From: Acidimicrobiia bacterium
Lineage (GTDB): Bacteria; Actinomycetota; Acidimicrobiia; Acidimicrobiales; CAIXPF01
Assembly (NCBI GenBank): GCA_947476745.1
Contig: CANJRG010000027.1
Span: 1-44,655 of the forward strand
Length of the DNA: 44,655 nt
Reading direction: 5' to 3'
In this document: positions 37,502-44,655 of the stretch, piece by piece
Position numbering within the stretch: position 1 is the stretch's first letter
Layout of the letters: each line of letters begins with the position of its first letter
Position numbers and translations under genes: made by a program
Notes under the pieces: generated by a model
Seen by the model: only the letters and a program-made list of their open reading frames with translations
Database searches by the model: none
What the model was told of the DNA's origin: nothing

Positions 37502-38704
37502 TCACCCCCGGCCGCGGGCGAACAAGCCGACACCGGCCCGGTACAGCTCACCGACACCGTCGAGCCAGTAGCGGGCGGCGGCGGCGGCGACGAACGCCGA
37601 GCCACCCCGGTCGAGCGCGACCCTGCTGCCGTCCTCGGCGATGACATCGACGCCGCCGTCCACGCAGATCAGGATCTCCGGCCCCGGGGACTGCACCGCC
37701 ACCGGGCTGCCGGTCAGCACGAACGACGAGAGGACAAACTCGTCGGCCGTCACCGGGAACCGCAGCTCACCGGTCAGGGCATCGGCCGTGGCCGCCATCG
37801 GCCCGGAACTCCCGCAACCGGGGACCACGAGCCGGCTCAGCTCGTCGATGTCAACCGCCTTCGTGGTCAGCCCGGCCCTGACCACGTTGTCGGAGTTAGC
37901 CATCAGCTCGAGCCCGAAACCGCCGAGGTAGGCGTGCAGCAGACCGGCCGGCGCGAACATCGCCTCGCCGGCGTCGAGCTGCAGCCGGTTCAGGCACAGC
38001 GCCACCAGCACCCCGATGTCGCCGGGGTACCGGGCGGTGACCAGCCGCACGAGGGCCGCCTCGCGCGGAAGGCGCTGATCGAGCGGCCCACTCGGGGCGG
38101 CGGCCGCGCCCAGCGAGGCGGCCAACGCTGCACGATCCGCAGGGGGCAGATCCCACAGCGCGGCGCACAGCCGGGCCGCGTCGCCGTAACGGGCCAGGTC
38201 GACCCAGCCGGGATGCAGCCCGAACGCCTCGAACACCGCCACGATCTCGTCCACCGGGCGGAACCCGCTGAGGACATCGAAGCCGTCGAGCGCGCACAGC
38301 AACTCGGGCTTGTGGTTGGGGTCGCGGTAGGTGCGGCGCGGGTCGCCGGGAGCCAACCCGGCTGCCTCCTCACGGGCGAACCCGGCGCGGGCCTGCTCGG
38401 CATCGGGATGGACCTGCAACGACAGCGGCTCGGCCGCGGCGAGCACCTTGAACAGGAACGGCAGCTGCGCGCCGAAGCGGGTGAGGACCGCGGCGCCGAG
38501 CATGCGTCCGGGGTCGAAGGCGATGAGCTGCGGCAGCGGCACCTCGTCGGCTCCGTACAACGCCAGCGACGGCGCTGATGGGTGGGCTCCAATCCACAGT
38601 TCCGCCTGCGGGGTGCCGTCGGGCTCGACGCCGAGGAACCGCGGCAAACGCTCGACCGAACCCCAGGCATAGCGCTGGATCGGGTTGCGCAACCGGAAGA
38701 TCAT
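37502..38704 (-). CDS. manA: Mannose-6-phosphate isomerase, class I
   Basis: 400 aa zinc-dependent cupin enzyme interconverting fructose-6-P and mannose-6-P, the entry to GDP-mannose. Early W-G-S marker (Y-A-W-G-S), A-E-L-W-I-G-A-H-P, zinc ligands in S-L-Q-V-H-P-D and N-H-K-P-E-L-L, then L-L-H-A-Y-L-G-G-F-G-L-E-L-M-A-N-S-D-N-V near residue 265. ATG 38704 begins M-I-F-R-L-R-N-P-I-Q-R-Y-A-W-G. Located 23 bp past the Trm112-like gene and in line with manB. The 180 bp to ahcY contain that gene's leader. Confidence 0.94.
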   Translation of the reverse strand: MIFRLRNPIQRYAWGSVERLPRFLGVEPDGTPQAELWIGAHPSAPSLALYGADEVPLPQLIAFDPGRMLGAAVLTRFGAQLPFLFKVLAAAEPLSLQVHPDAEQARAGFAREEAAGLAPGDPRRTYRDPNHKPELLCALDGFDVLSGFRPVDEIVAVFEAFGLHPGWVDLARYGDAARLCAALWDLPPADRAALAASLGAAAAPSGPLDQRLPREAALVRLVTARYPGDIGVLVALCLNRLQLDAGEAMFAPAGLLHAYLGGFGLELMANSDNVVRAGLTTKAVDIDELSRLVVPGCGSSGPMAATADALTGELRFPVTADEFVLSSFVLTGSPVAVQSPGPEILICVDGGVDVIAEDGSRVALDRGGSAFVAAAAARYWLDGVGELYRAGVGLFARGRG

Positions 38705-38727
38705 CGATGAGCCCTCGCTGTTGGGGC

Positions 38728-38964
38728 CTAGGGAGCGAAGCTCGGCGACAAGTTCTCTGCTGCGGCCTTGGCCGACAGTCGGGCATGCTCGTCGTCGCCG
38801 ACCGTCTCCGCTTCGTCGGCCAACATGACTGCGATGCCATCGTCAATCCGGTAGCGCTGCTTGAGTCGCGGGTTGTACAACGCGTTCTCGTCGGCGAAGT
38901 ACACCAAGGGGCCCTTGTCCTGCGGACAGGCCAGGATCTCCAGCAGTTGCGGGTCGAGCGACAC
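38728..38964 (-). CDS. Trm112-like / UPF0434 small protein
   Basis: 78 aa. V-S-L-D-P-Q-L-L-E-I-L-A-C-P-Q-D-K-G-P-L and N-P-R-L-K-Q-R-Y-R-I-D-D-G-I-A-V-M-L match the YcaR/Trm112 family. It has one Cys-Pro knuckle and lacks the second Cys pair, as in many bacterial members. Eukaryotic Trm112 activates methyltransferases, but the bacterial role is poorly defined. GTG 38964 has GAGGAG 7 nt upstream. The longer frame to 39042 is rejected. The gene sits between manB and manA, a conserved actinobacterial placement. Confidence 0.88.
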   Translation of the reverse strand: MSLDPQLLEILACPQDKGPLVYFADENALYNPRLKQRYRIDDGIAVMLADEAETVGDDEHARLSAKAAAENLSPSFAP

Positions 38965-39076
38965 GTCGGTCTCCTCAGCAGGTGGACGGGGCAACAGTTC
39001 TACTACGGCCGCCGAGCGTGCCCGAACGCCCTGGCCGAACACCCAGGCCTGCCCTGCCGCCCTCGCAGGAGCGCGT

Positions 39077-40429
39077 TCAGGCCGAGAACAGGGCCCGGAC
39101 CTCAGCCACGCGCCGCTCGACGTCGACGGGGGTGGGCGCCTCGAGGTTCAGGCGCAACAACGGCTCGGTGTTGGAGGGCCGCAGGTTGAACCACCAGCCG
39201 TCGAGCTGCACCGTCAACCCGTCCAGCCGGTCGACGCCCGCCGTGGGATGTGCCGCACCGATACGTGCGGCCACCCGTTCGATCACCGCCGCCGGGTCGG
39301 GAACCTCGGTGTTGAGCTCTCCGGATGCGGCGTAGCGCTCGAAGGGCTGGCGCAGCTCCGACAGGGCGATACCTGCCCGGCAAAGCTGTTCGAGCACGAC
39401 AACGGCGGCGATCAGCCCGGAATCGGCGCGGTAGTTGTCCGCGAAGTAATAGTGCCCACTGTGCTCGCCGCCGAACACCGCGCCGGTGTCCGCCATCACC
39501 TGCTTGATGTAGCTGTGCCCGACCCGAGTCCGCACCGGCACCCCGCCCCGCTCCCGGACGATCTCCGGTACGGCCTGCGAACAGATCAGGTTGTGCACGA
39601 TGGTGGCCCCGGGATGGCGGTCCAGCATGCCCGCGGCAACGATGGCCGTGGTCAGCGAGCCCGACAGCGGCTGGGCCAACTCGTCGACGAGGAATACCCG
39701 ATCGGCGTCACCGTCGAACGCCAGCCCGATGTCGGCACCGGTCTCGCGCACCCGCCGCTGCAGATCTCGCAGGTTCTCGGGCTGGATCGGATCGGCCGGG
39801 TGGTTCGGGAAGGTCCCGTCGAGCTCGGCGAAGAGCACCTCGAGCTCGAAGGGCAGCCCGGCGAAAATCTCGGGCACGACCAGGCCACCCATACCGTTGG
39901 CGGTATCGGCCACGACCTTCAGCGGTCGCAGCACGGCCGGGTCGACGAAGGAGTGGACGTGGGCCGCATAGGCCGCCAGCAGATCCTGCTCACTGCGGGT
40001 CCCGGCCACCGGCACCGGGCCCAGCGCCGTTCGGCTGGCCTCGCGAATGGTTTCGAGGCCGGTGTCGGCCCCGATCGGGCGGGCGCCGGCCCGACACATC
40101 TTGATGCCGTTGTACTGCGCCGGGTTGTGCGAGGCGGTGAACACCGCTCCGGGGGCGTCGAGCTTGCCGGCGGCGAAATACAGCAGGTCGGTGGACACCA
40201 GCCCGATATCGATCACATCGAGGCCCTGCCCGAGCGCACCCTCGGTGAACGCGTGCACCAGCTCGGGCCCCGAGGGGCGCATGTCACGGGCGACGATCAC
40301 CCGGGTCGCCCCCTCGGTGTCGGCCACGAACCGGGCGAAGGCCGCTCCGATCCGGCCACAGGTCGGTGCGTCGATCTGGTCGGGGTAGATGCCCCGCACG
40401 TCATAGGCCTTGAAGATCTGGTCGAGCAT
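39077..40429 (-). CDS. manB: Phosphomannomutase / phosphoglucomutase
   Basis: 450 aa alpha-D-phosphohexomutase. Four loops are visible: T-A-S-H-N-P with the phosphorylated Ser near residue 98, D-G-D-A-D-R for Mg2+ near 240, G-G-E-H-S-G-H for sugar recognition near 320, and R-P-S-N-T-E-P for phosphate binding near 420. Converts mannose-6-P to mannose-1-P (and probably glucose phosphates). With manA it supplies GDP-mannose or polyprenol-phosphate-mannose precursors, which fits the glycosyltransferase genes just upstream. ATG 40429 starts M-L-D-Q-I-F-K-A-Y-D-V-R-G. Confidence 0.95.
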   Translation of the reverse strand: MLDQIFKAYDVRGIYPDQIDAPTCGRIGAAFARFVADTEGATRVIVARDMRPSGPELVHAFTEGALGQGLDVIDIGLVSTDLLYFAAGKLDAPGAVFTASHNPAQYNGIKMCRAGARPIGADTGLETIREASRTALGPVPVAGTRSEQDLLAAYAAHVHSFVDPAVLRPLKVVADTANGMGGLVVPEIFAGLPFELEVLFAELDGTFPNHPADPIQPENLRDLQRRVRETGADIGLAFDGDADRVFLVDELAQPLSGSLTTAIVAAGMLDRHPGATIVHNLICSQAVPEIVRERGGVPVRTRVGHSYIKQVMADTGAVFGGEHSGHYYFADNYRADSGLIAAVVVLEQLCRAGIALSELRQPFERYAASGELNTEVPDPAAVIERVAARIGAAHPTAGVDRLDGLTVQLDGWWFNLRPSNTEPLLRLNLEAPTPVDVERRVAEVRALFSA

Positions 40430-40519
40430 GCCCTGGCCAATGTAGCGACCGCGTCGATCTCCCCAACCCCGGCAAAGGACTTATCGAGGCCCCAATCGGG
40501 CGTCATGCCGACCGGCCTG

Positions 40520-41848
40520 TCAGGACCTGGCCGACACGGCCTCGGGGTACTCGGCGTAGACGCCCTGCTTGGCCCACCGCCGGACCCGGATCAGGTCGCA
40601 GGTCAGACGGATCGCGTCGCGGGCGACCTTGACCGTGGACCGCTCGGAGTTCTCGACACGAACTGGCACCTCGAGCACCGACAGCTCGTAACGCTCGGCG
40701 AGGTGGAACAGCTCGATGTCGAAGGCGAACCCGTCGATGCGGGTTTGGCCGAACAGCAGCCGGGCGCAGTCCGAACGGAATGCCTTGAGGCCGCACTGGG
40801 TATCGCGGTACTGGCCGAGCAACAGCGTGGTGGTCAGCACGTTGATCACCCGACCGCCGATCTCCCGCAACCGCCGGGCCTTCACCAACGTGGTCGTGCC
40901 GGTATGACGCCGGCTCCCCACCACCATGTCCCAGCCCCGCTCGACCTCGACGAGCAGGTTGAGGATCTGGTCCGGCGAATAGGCGAGGTCGGCGTCGGTG
41001 AAGGCGATGGTCCGCCCCCGGGCGGCCAGCATCCCCGCCCGCACCGCACCGCCCTTGCCCCGGTTCGCCGGAAGTTTGAGCGCCTGGTCGGCCCCCGCCC
41101 GGGCTGCCTCGCCGGCGGTGCCGTCGGTCGACCCGTCGTCCGCGACGATGATCTCGAGGCCACCGTCGGCATCGACGGACTGCAACTCTGCACGCAGCCG
41201 CTGCACGGTCGTGGCGATCCGTTCCTGCTCGCCGTAGGCCGGCACCACCACCGACAGCCGCAGCGCACCGGGCGCCGCCGGGCGGTCCGGCCGCAGCTGC
41301 TGAGTGCGGCGCACCCGCTGGAACAGCACCCAGCGGTAGGCCACCAGACGAATGGTGGCTGCCATGCCCACCGCGAGGATCTTGGCGCCCACCAAGACCG
41401 CCAGTCGTGGGGAGCTGCCGGTCAGCCCCATCAGGACCGCGAGGTCCGCGAGACCGGCGACGGACACCACGACCGCTACCGCCCCGGGCTGGTACACCCA
41501 GCGGACGAAGGGGTCGTTGCGGAAGGTCAGGATGCGGTTCGCCACGTAGGACGTGGCGGCGGCGACGGCGACCGCCGCCACGTCAGCGACCGCCAACGGC
41601 CAGCCGAGGCCCCTGTCGAGCCCCACCAGCAGCACCACATCCACGGCGGTGACCGCCAACCCGACCCCGGCGAAGCGTCCGAGGGCGCTGCGCATCGAGT
41701 CCGACCGGCGCCGCCGGTCTCCTGTCGGTCCACGACGATCGGACCCCGACAACGGACCCCGGTCAGCCCCGCTCACCCGACGATCAGCACCCGGAGACCC
41801 TCGACGATCAGTACCCGGCCGCCCACCACCGGCCGGCGGCTCGTTCAC
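40520..41848 (-). CDS. GtrA-like membrane domain fused to a DPM1-like GT2 glycosyltransferase
   Basis: 442 aa. An Arg/Gly/Asp-rich, likely disordered N-terminus of about 50 residues precedes a GtrA-like unit (about 55-180, four helices, N-R-x-L-T-F-R between helices 2 and 3). A GT-A domain follows from L-S-V-V-V-P-A-Y-G-E near 198: V-A-D-D-G-S-T-D-G-T, F-T-D-A-D-L-A-Y-S metal site and Q-C-G-L-K-A-F-R. It should transfer a sugar to polyprenyl phosphate and help flip it. In the fusions I know, GT2 comes first and GtrA last, whereas here the order is reversed. GTG 41848 overlaps the preceding stop by 4 bp. ATG at residue 52 is an alternative start. Confidence 0.88.
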   Translation of the reverse strand: MNEPPAGGGRPGTDRRGSPGADRRVSGADRGPLSGSDRRGPTGDRRRRSDSMRSALGRFAGVGLAVTAVDVVLLVGLDRGLGWPLAVADVAAVAVAAATSYVANRILTFRNDPFVRWVYQPGAVAVVVSVAGLADLAVLMGLTGSSPRLAVLVGAKILAVGMAATIRLVAYRWVLFQRVRRTQQLRPDRPAAPGALRLSVVVPAYGEQERIATTVQRLRAELQSVDADGGLEIIVADDGSTDGTAGEAARAGADQALKLPANRGKGGAVRAGMLAARGRTIAFTDADLAYSPDQILNLLVEVERGWDMVVGSRRHTGTTTLVKARRLREIGGRVINVLTTTLLLGQYRDTQCGLKAFRSDCARLLFGQTRIDGFAFDIELFHLAERYELSVLEVPVRVENSERSTVKVARDAIRLTCDLIRVRRWAKQGVYAEYPEAVSARS

Positions 41849-44655
41849 GGCGTGGCACCCGGATCCGCTGGCCCCGGCGCAGGGGCCGGACGCGGCGTAC
41901 CGTCCGGTTCGTGGCCCGTGCCGTCCGGTCCGGGGGGCTGTCCAGTCAACGACGTCGCGCTCACCAGCGGCGCAGCGAGCGCCTCGAGGTCGGCAGCGGC
42001 GTGCGGGCCGTCGACCGGCTGGTCGAGGGCCGGGGCGGCGTCACCCCACACGATCCCGTCGGGATCGGCCCATGCCGAGATCGTCGGGTCGGCCCCTGCC
42101 TCACCGACATCGGGTTCGGCGAAGGTGAAACCGTCGAGCGCCGACAACCCGGCCTCGTCGGGGAAGACCAGCACGTAACGCGACACGTCGAGGTCGGCGG
42201 CGGTGAGCACCGCAGCCCGCCTGCGTTGGGGCCGACGCAGCTCGAGCGGAGAAGCCTTCGCCAGCACCACCACCCCGGCCAGGCCGGCCAGAGTCATGAG
42301 GATGCCGAGCCAATCGGTCATCGTGCGGCGGTAGGACAGCTCGACGTGATAGCTGGTCGGCACGACCACCATCAGGTTCGGCATCACCCGGTAGGGCCCC
42401 TTCGCCCCCTTGACCTGCCAGTTGGGGAAGTACGAGGTCTTCACCAGGACCGGACGGCCGATCTCGTCCACGTCGAAGGAGATCGTGTCAGACCCTTCGT
42501 CGATGTTCGTCACGGCGAACGTCGGGACCGGGCGGACCTCCGGCTCGGCACCCTGCTTGATCCGCTGCCAGACGGCGGGGCCGTCCCCGGCGAGCGTCAC
42601 GTCCCAACGATCAGGGTCGTTGTAGTACCGGGTGCTCGGATCCAGCCAGCTCTTCTGGCCGGGCCCGACATCGGTGAGCACAGCTGGCTCGTTGGGCAGC
42701 GGCGCCACCAGCGCGCTGCCGGTCACCTCGTAGATAGACCACGGTCCGGAGTCGCGGATGTAACTCAGATCGTTGTTGCTGTCGGCCTGGTCCTTCGCCG
42801 ACTGCGACAGGGCCATGTAGTACTTCACACCCAGCAGCTGCAGGTGCTGGACCCCGAGATCGACGTTCAGCGGCGAGTACGGAAGGGCGCGCTGGGCGCG
42901 AGACGGCGCCGCAGACAGCTCCGACTGGTTCATGAAGTGGTAGGGCGTGGTCGCCGAGGACTCGAAGTACAGACCTTCCATCGAGCCGATGCAGCTCCTG
43001 GTCCAGTACGGCAGCAACATCAGGGCCATCGGCGTGCCATAGGAGTTCAGCGTCTCGGTCTGGTACTCCCACATGGCCCGGCCACAGCCGCGTTCCCCGC
43101 CGATCTCGCTCATCGCGGCGATGAGCGCCTCGTACTCCGGCCACTTCGGCTTGCCCTGGTAACCGCTGTAGTTCCACCGGGCCCAGTCGTCCACGAACGA
43201 CGGCGGGGCGTCGAAGAGGCCGAAGAAGTTCCACTGGCCGTCCTTGAGCTGCGAACCGGGCACGATGCCCAACGGCAGCGCGGCGACGAAGAGCATGCCC
43301 AGGGCCCCGAAGACCGCGCCGAGCGAGCGCAGGGCGACGCCGGGAACGACGTTGATGAACAACGCCAAGCCGACCGCGGCGAGCAGGTAGAGCGACAGGT
43401 AGTAGAAGGGCAGGAACCGGGCGTTCCACATCTGGCTGTTGGGCCAGGACACGAACATCACGCCCATGGTGAGCGCCGAAGATGCCAGGAACCCACCGAT
43501 CAGCTGGCGATCGATGATGGAGAGCACCACGGCGAGCACGCAGAGCATGAACACCACGTACCAGACCATCGTCAGCGAATGGGCCGGGGCCAGGTTGTCG
43601 CGGTAGTTCTGCAGCCGTTCCCAGCCCATGTCATTGAAGTAGACGTGGTTGCGCACGAAGGGGAAGGCCCAGAAGCCCGTGATGAGCGCACCCGTGATCC
43701 CCACAGGCGCTATCCAGAACATCGTGGCCCGCCAGGCCGGCTCGACCTTCCAGGCCATGACCGCGATCAACAACACCGCCAGGACCGGCAGCAGCAGAGC
43801 GACTGCCACGGGTAGGCCACCGCCGAACCCTCCCCAGGCCGCAGCGACCACCGACCCGACGAACGCGGCGATGCACAACCCGCTCAGCGGCTTTCGGGTG
43901 TCCATGGCAAGCCGCCAGAGCCCCAAAAGGACCGTCGCCACCACCGCGAACATGGCGGGGATCAAGTGGTTGAGCATCACCAGGGCGAAGAGCACCGCGG
44001 CCCAGGCACGGAAGCGGCCGGTCTCGAGGCCCCGGGCCACGACCCCGAGGTACACCAGGCACACCGCGAGCGCGATCGAGAAGGAGAACTCCCCCGCCAG
44101 CGTCGACGCGGCGTTCCCGCCGATGATCCGGAAGCGCTCGTCGAAGTCGAAGATGAACGGCAAGGTGCCGAACGCCATGAGCACCGGGCCGGGGAACGGC
44201 AGGCGGAACATCCGGCCCATGAAGTAGGCGGCCCCTGGCAGCGCCACCAGACCGAGCACCGTCACCAGCTTGAAGGCCACCGCGTAGCTGACGAACGGCA
44301 GCAGGTCGAGCAACACCACCAGCAGCGCCGGGGCCACCATGTAGAACTTGTAGGCGGGGAACCCCGCATACCAGTCCTTCGTCCAGCCCGACAGGCTCAG
44401 GTGCGGGAGGATCTCACGGCGCAGATAGTCCGGGCCCCAGACATGGGCCCCCATGTCGCCACCCGCGGTGAGGGTGTTGCGCAGCAGCTCCGAAGGCTGC
44501 AGCTGCAGCCACACGAACACCATCGCCACCAGCACCCCGACCGCGGAGAGCGAGGCGGTGACGATCTGCTCGGTGGTGAGAGCGGTACGGGCTCGGTTGT
44601 GTCGCCCACGGCGGCGGCCCGAGGCACGCCGGGAGTCCGGGCCTACCTCGCCCAC
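41845..44655 (-). CDS. Large polytopic membrane protein, PTPS-related / GT-C-like (start may lie beyond the right edge)
   Basis: 936 aa from a GTG at the very edge of the window; the true start may be further right. A basic N-terminus precedes helix 1 (about 30-50), then T-A-G-G-D-M-G-A-H-V-W-G in the first outer loop, where GT-C enzymes place catalytic acids. About eleven more helices reach to about residue 480. A soluble beta-rich domain (about 485-780), another helix, and a Pro/Gly-rich cytoplasmic tail follow. The pattern matches actinobacterial membrane proteins annotated 6-pyruvoyl-tetrahydropterin synthase-related, which look like polyprenyl-linked glycosyltransferases and have nothing to do with pterins. 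It overlaps the GtrA-GT2 gene, suggesting one pathway for outer glycans. Confidence 0.8.
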   Translation of the reverse strand: MGEVGPDSRRASGRRRGRHNRARTALTTEQIVTASLSAVGVLVAMVFVWLQLQPSELLRNTLTAGGDMGAHVWGPDYLRREILPHLSLSGWTKDWYAGFPAYKFYMVAPALLVVLLDLLPFVSYAVAFKLVTVLGLVALPGAAYFMGRMFRLPFPGPVLMAFGTLPFIFDFDERFRIIGGNAASTLAGEFSFSIALAVCLVYLGVVARGLETGRFRAWAAVLFALVMLNHLIPAMFAVVATVLLGLWRLAMDTRKPLSGLCIAAFVGSVVAAAWGGFGGGLPVAVALLLPVLAVLLIAVMAWKVEPAWRATMFWIAPVGITGALITGFWAFPFVRNHVYFNDMGWERLQNYRDNLAPAHSLTMVWYVVFMLCVLAVVLSIIDRQLIGGFLASSALTMGVMFVSWPNSQMWNARFLPFYYLSLYLLAAVGLALFINVVPGVALRSLGAVFGALGMLFVAALPLGIVPGSQLKDGQWNFFGLFDAPPSFVDDWARWNYSGYQGKPKWPEYEALIAAMSEIGGERGCGRAMWEYQTETLNSYGTPMALMLLPYWTRSCIGSMEGLYFESSATTPYHFMNQSELSAAPSRAQRALPYSPLNVDLGVQHLQLLGVKYYMALSQSAKDQADSNNDLSYIRDSGPWSIYEVTGSALVAPLPNEPAVLTDVGPGQKSWLDPSTRYYNDPDRWDVTLAGDGPAVWQRIKQGAEPEVRPVPTFAVTNIDEGSDTISFDVDEIGRPVLVKTSYFPNWQVKGAKGPYRVMPNLMVVVPTSYHVELSYRRTMTDWLGILMTLAGLAGVVVLAKASPLELRRPQRRRAAVLTAADLDVSRYVLVFPDEAGLSALDGFTFAEPDVGEAGADPTISAWADPDGIVWGDAAPALDQPVDGPHAAADLEALAAPLVSATSLTGQPPGPDGTGHEPDGTPRPAPAPGPADPGATP

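Noticed and set aside
38861-42178. 1105-codon plus-strand open frame
   Set aside because: It spans the antisense of four well-supported genes (Trm112-like, manB, GtrA-GT2 and the membrane protein).

Overview
The window is about 70% GC by eye, with dense genes, many GTG starts and many 1-8 bp start/stop overlaps. The gene content is actinobacterial: comF-hpf-secA-prfB-ftsE-ftsX in one direction, manB-Trm112-manA-ahcY in another, plus MpaB-like and CASTOR/POLLUX-like proteins. I read it as chromosomal DNA of an actinomycete, possibly of the class Acidimicrobiia. The class-level guess is inference only. I saw no rRNA, tRNA, IS element, prophage or CRISPR array.

Layout. Positions 1-1249 (minus) hold the N-terminal part of a secreted fibronectin III plus pentapeptide-repeat protein that runs off the left edge. 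Positions 1447-3593 (minus) are eutBC, ethanolamine ammonia-lyase, with no microcompartment genes beside it. Positions 3700-5573 (plus) are a two-gene DrrAB-type ABC exporter, followed directly by a methyltransferase lacking its N-terminal half. Positions 6274-9655 (minus) encode a cupin lipoprotein and a large secreted mosaic protein. After a repeat-rich 0.49 kb gap, positions 10143-18253 (plus) hold carbamate kinase, an Old Yellow Enzyme homologue, a CASTOR/POLLUX-type channel, a membrane protein of unknown function, a TIR-TPR protein and an MpaB-like oxygenase. A perfect 42 bp palindrome lies between this block and the convergent minus-strand block.

Positions 18417-29953 (minus) are read in the order mtnA, comF, hpf, secA, prfB, ftsE, ftsX, malQ, enoyl-CoA hydratase: methionine salvage, DNA uptake or phosphoribosyltransferase, ribosome hibernation, protein export, translation termination and cell division. 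The glucanotransferase gene overlaps ftsX. Positions 29986-32912 (plus) are a thiamine-precursor uptake operon (thiamine-binding protein, permease, lipoprotein, ATPase) behind a TPP riboswitch whose conserved 3' strand serves as the ribosome binding site of the first gene.

Positions 32854-44655 (minus) are read as a GT-C-like membrane protein, a GtrA-GT2 fusion, manB, a Trm112-like protein, manA and ahcY, then, after a strong hairpin, an acyl-CoA ligase and an MFS transporter. The manB/manA pair and the two membrane glycosyltransferase-like proteins fit mannose activation and cell-envelope glycan assembly. The less ordinary items are the TIR-TPR/channel neighbourhood, the truncated methyltransferase, the loopless palindromes at gene ends, the AT-rich operator-like repeat on the comF start codon, and the reversed GtrA-GT2 fusion. 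I found no feature that clearly proves a new system. The channel/membrane/TIR-TPR trio is the best candidate.
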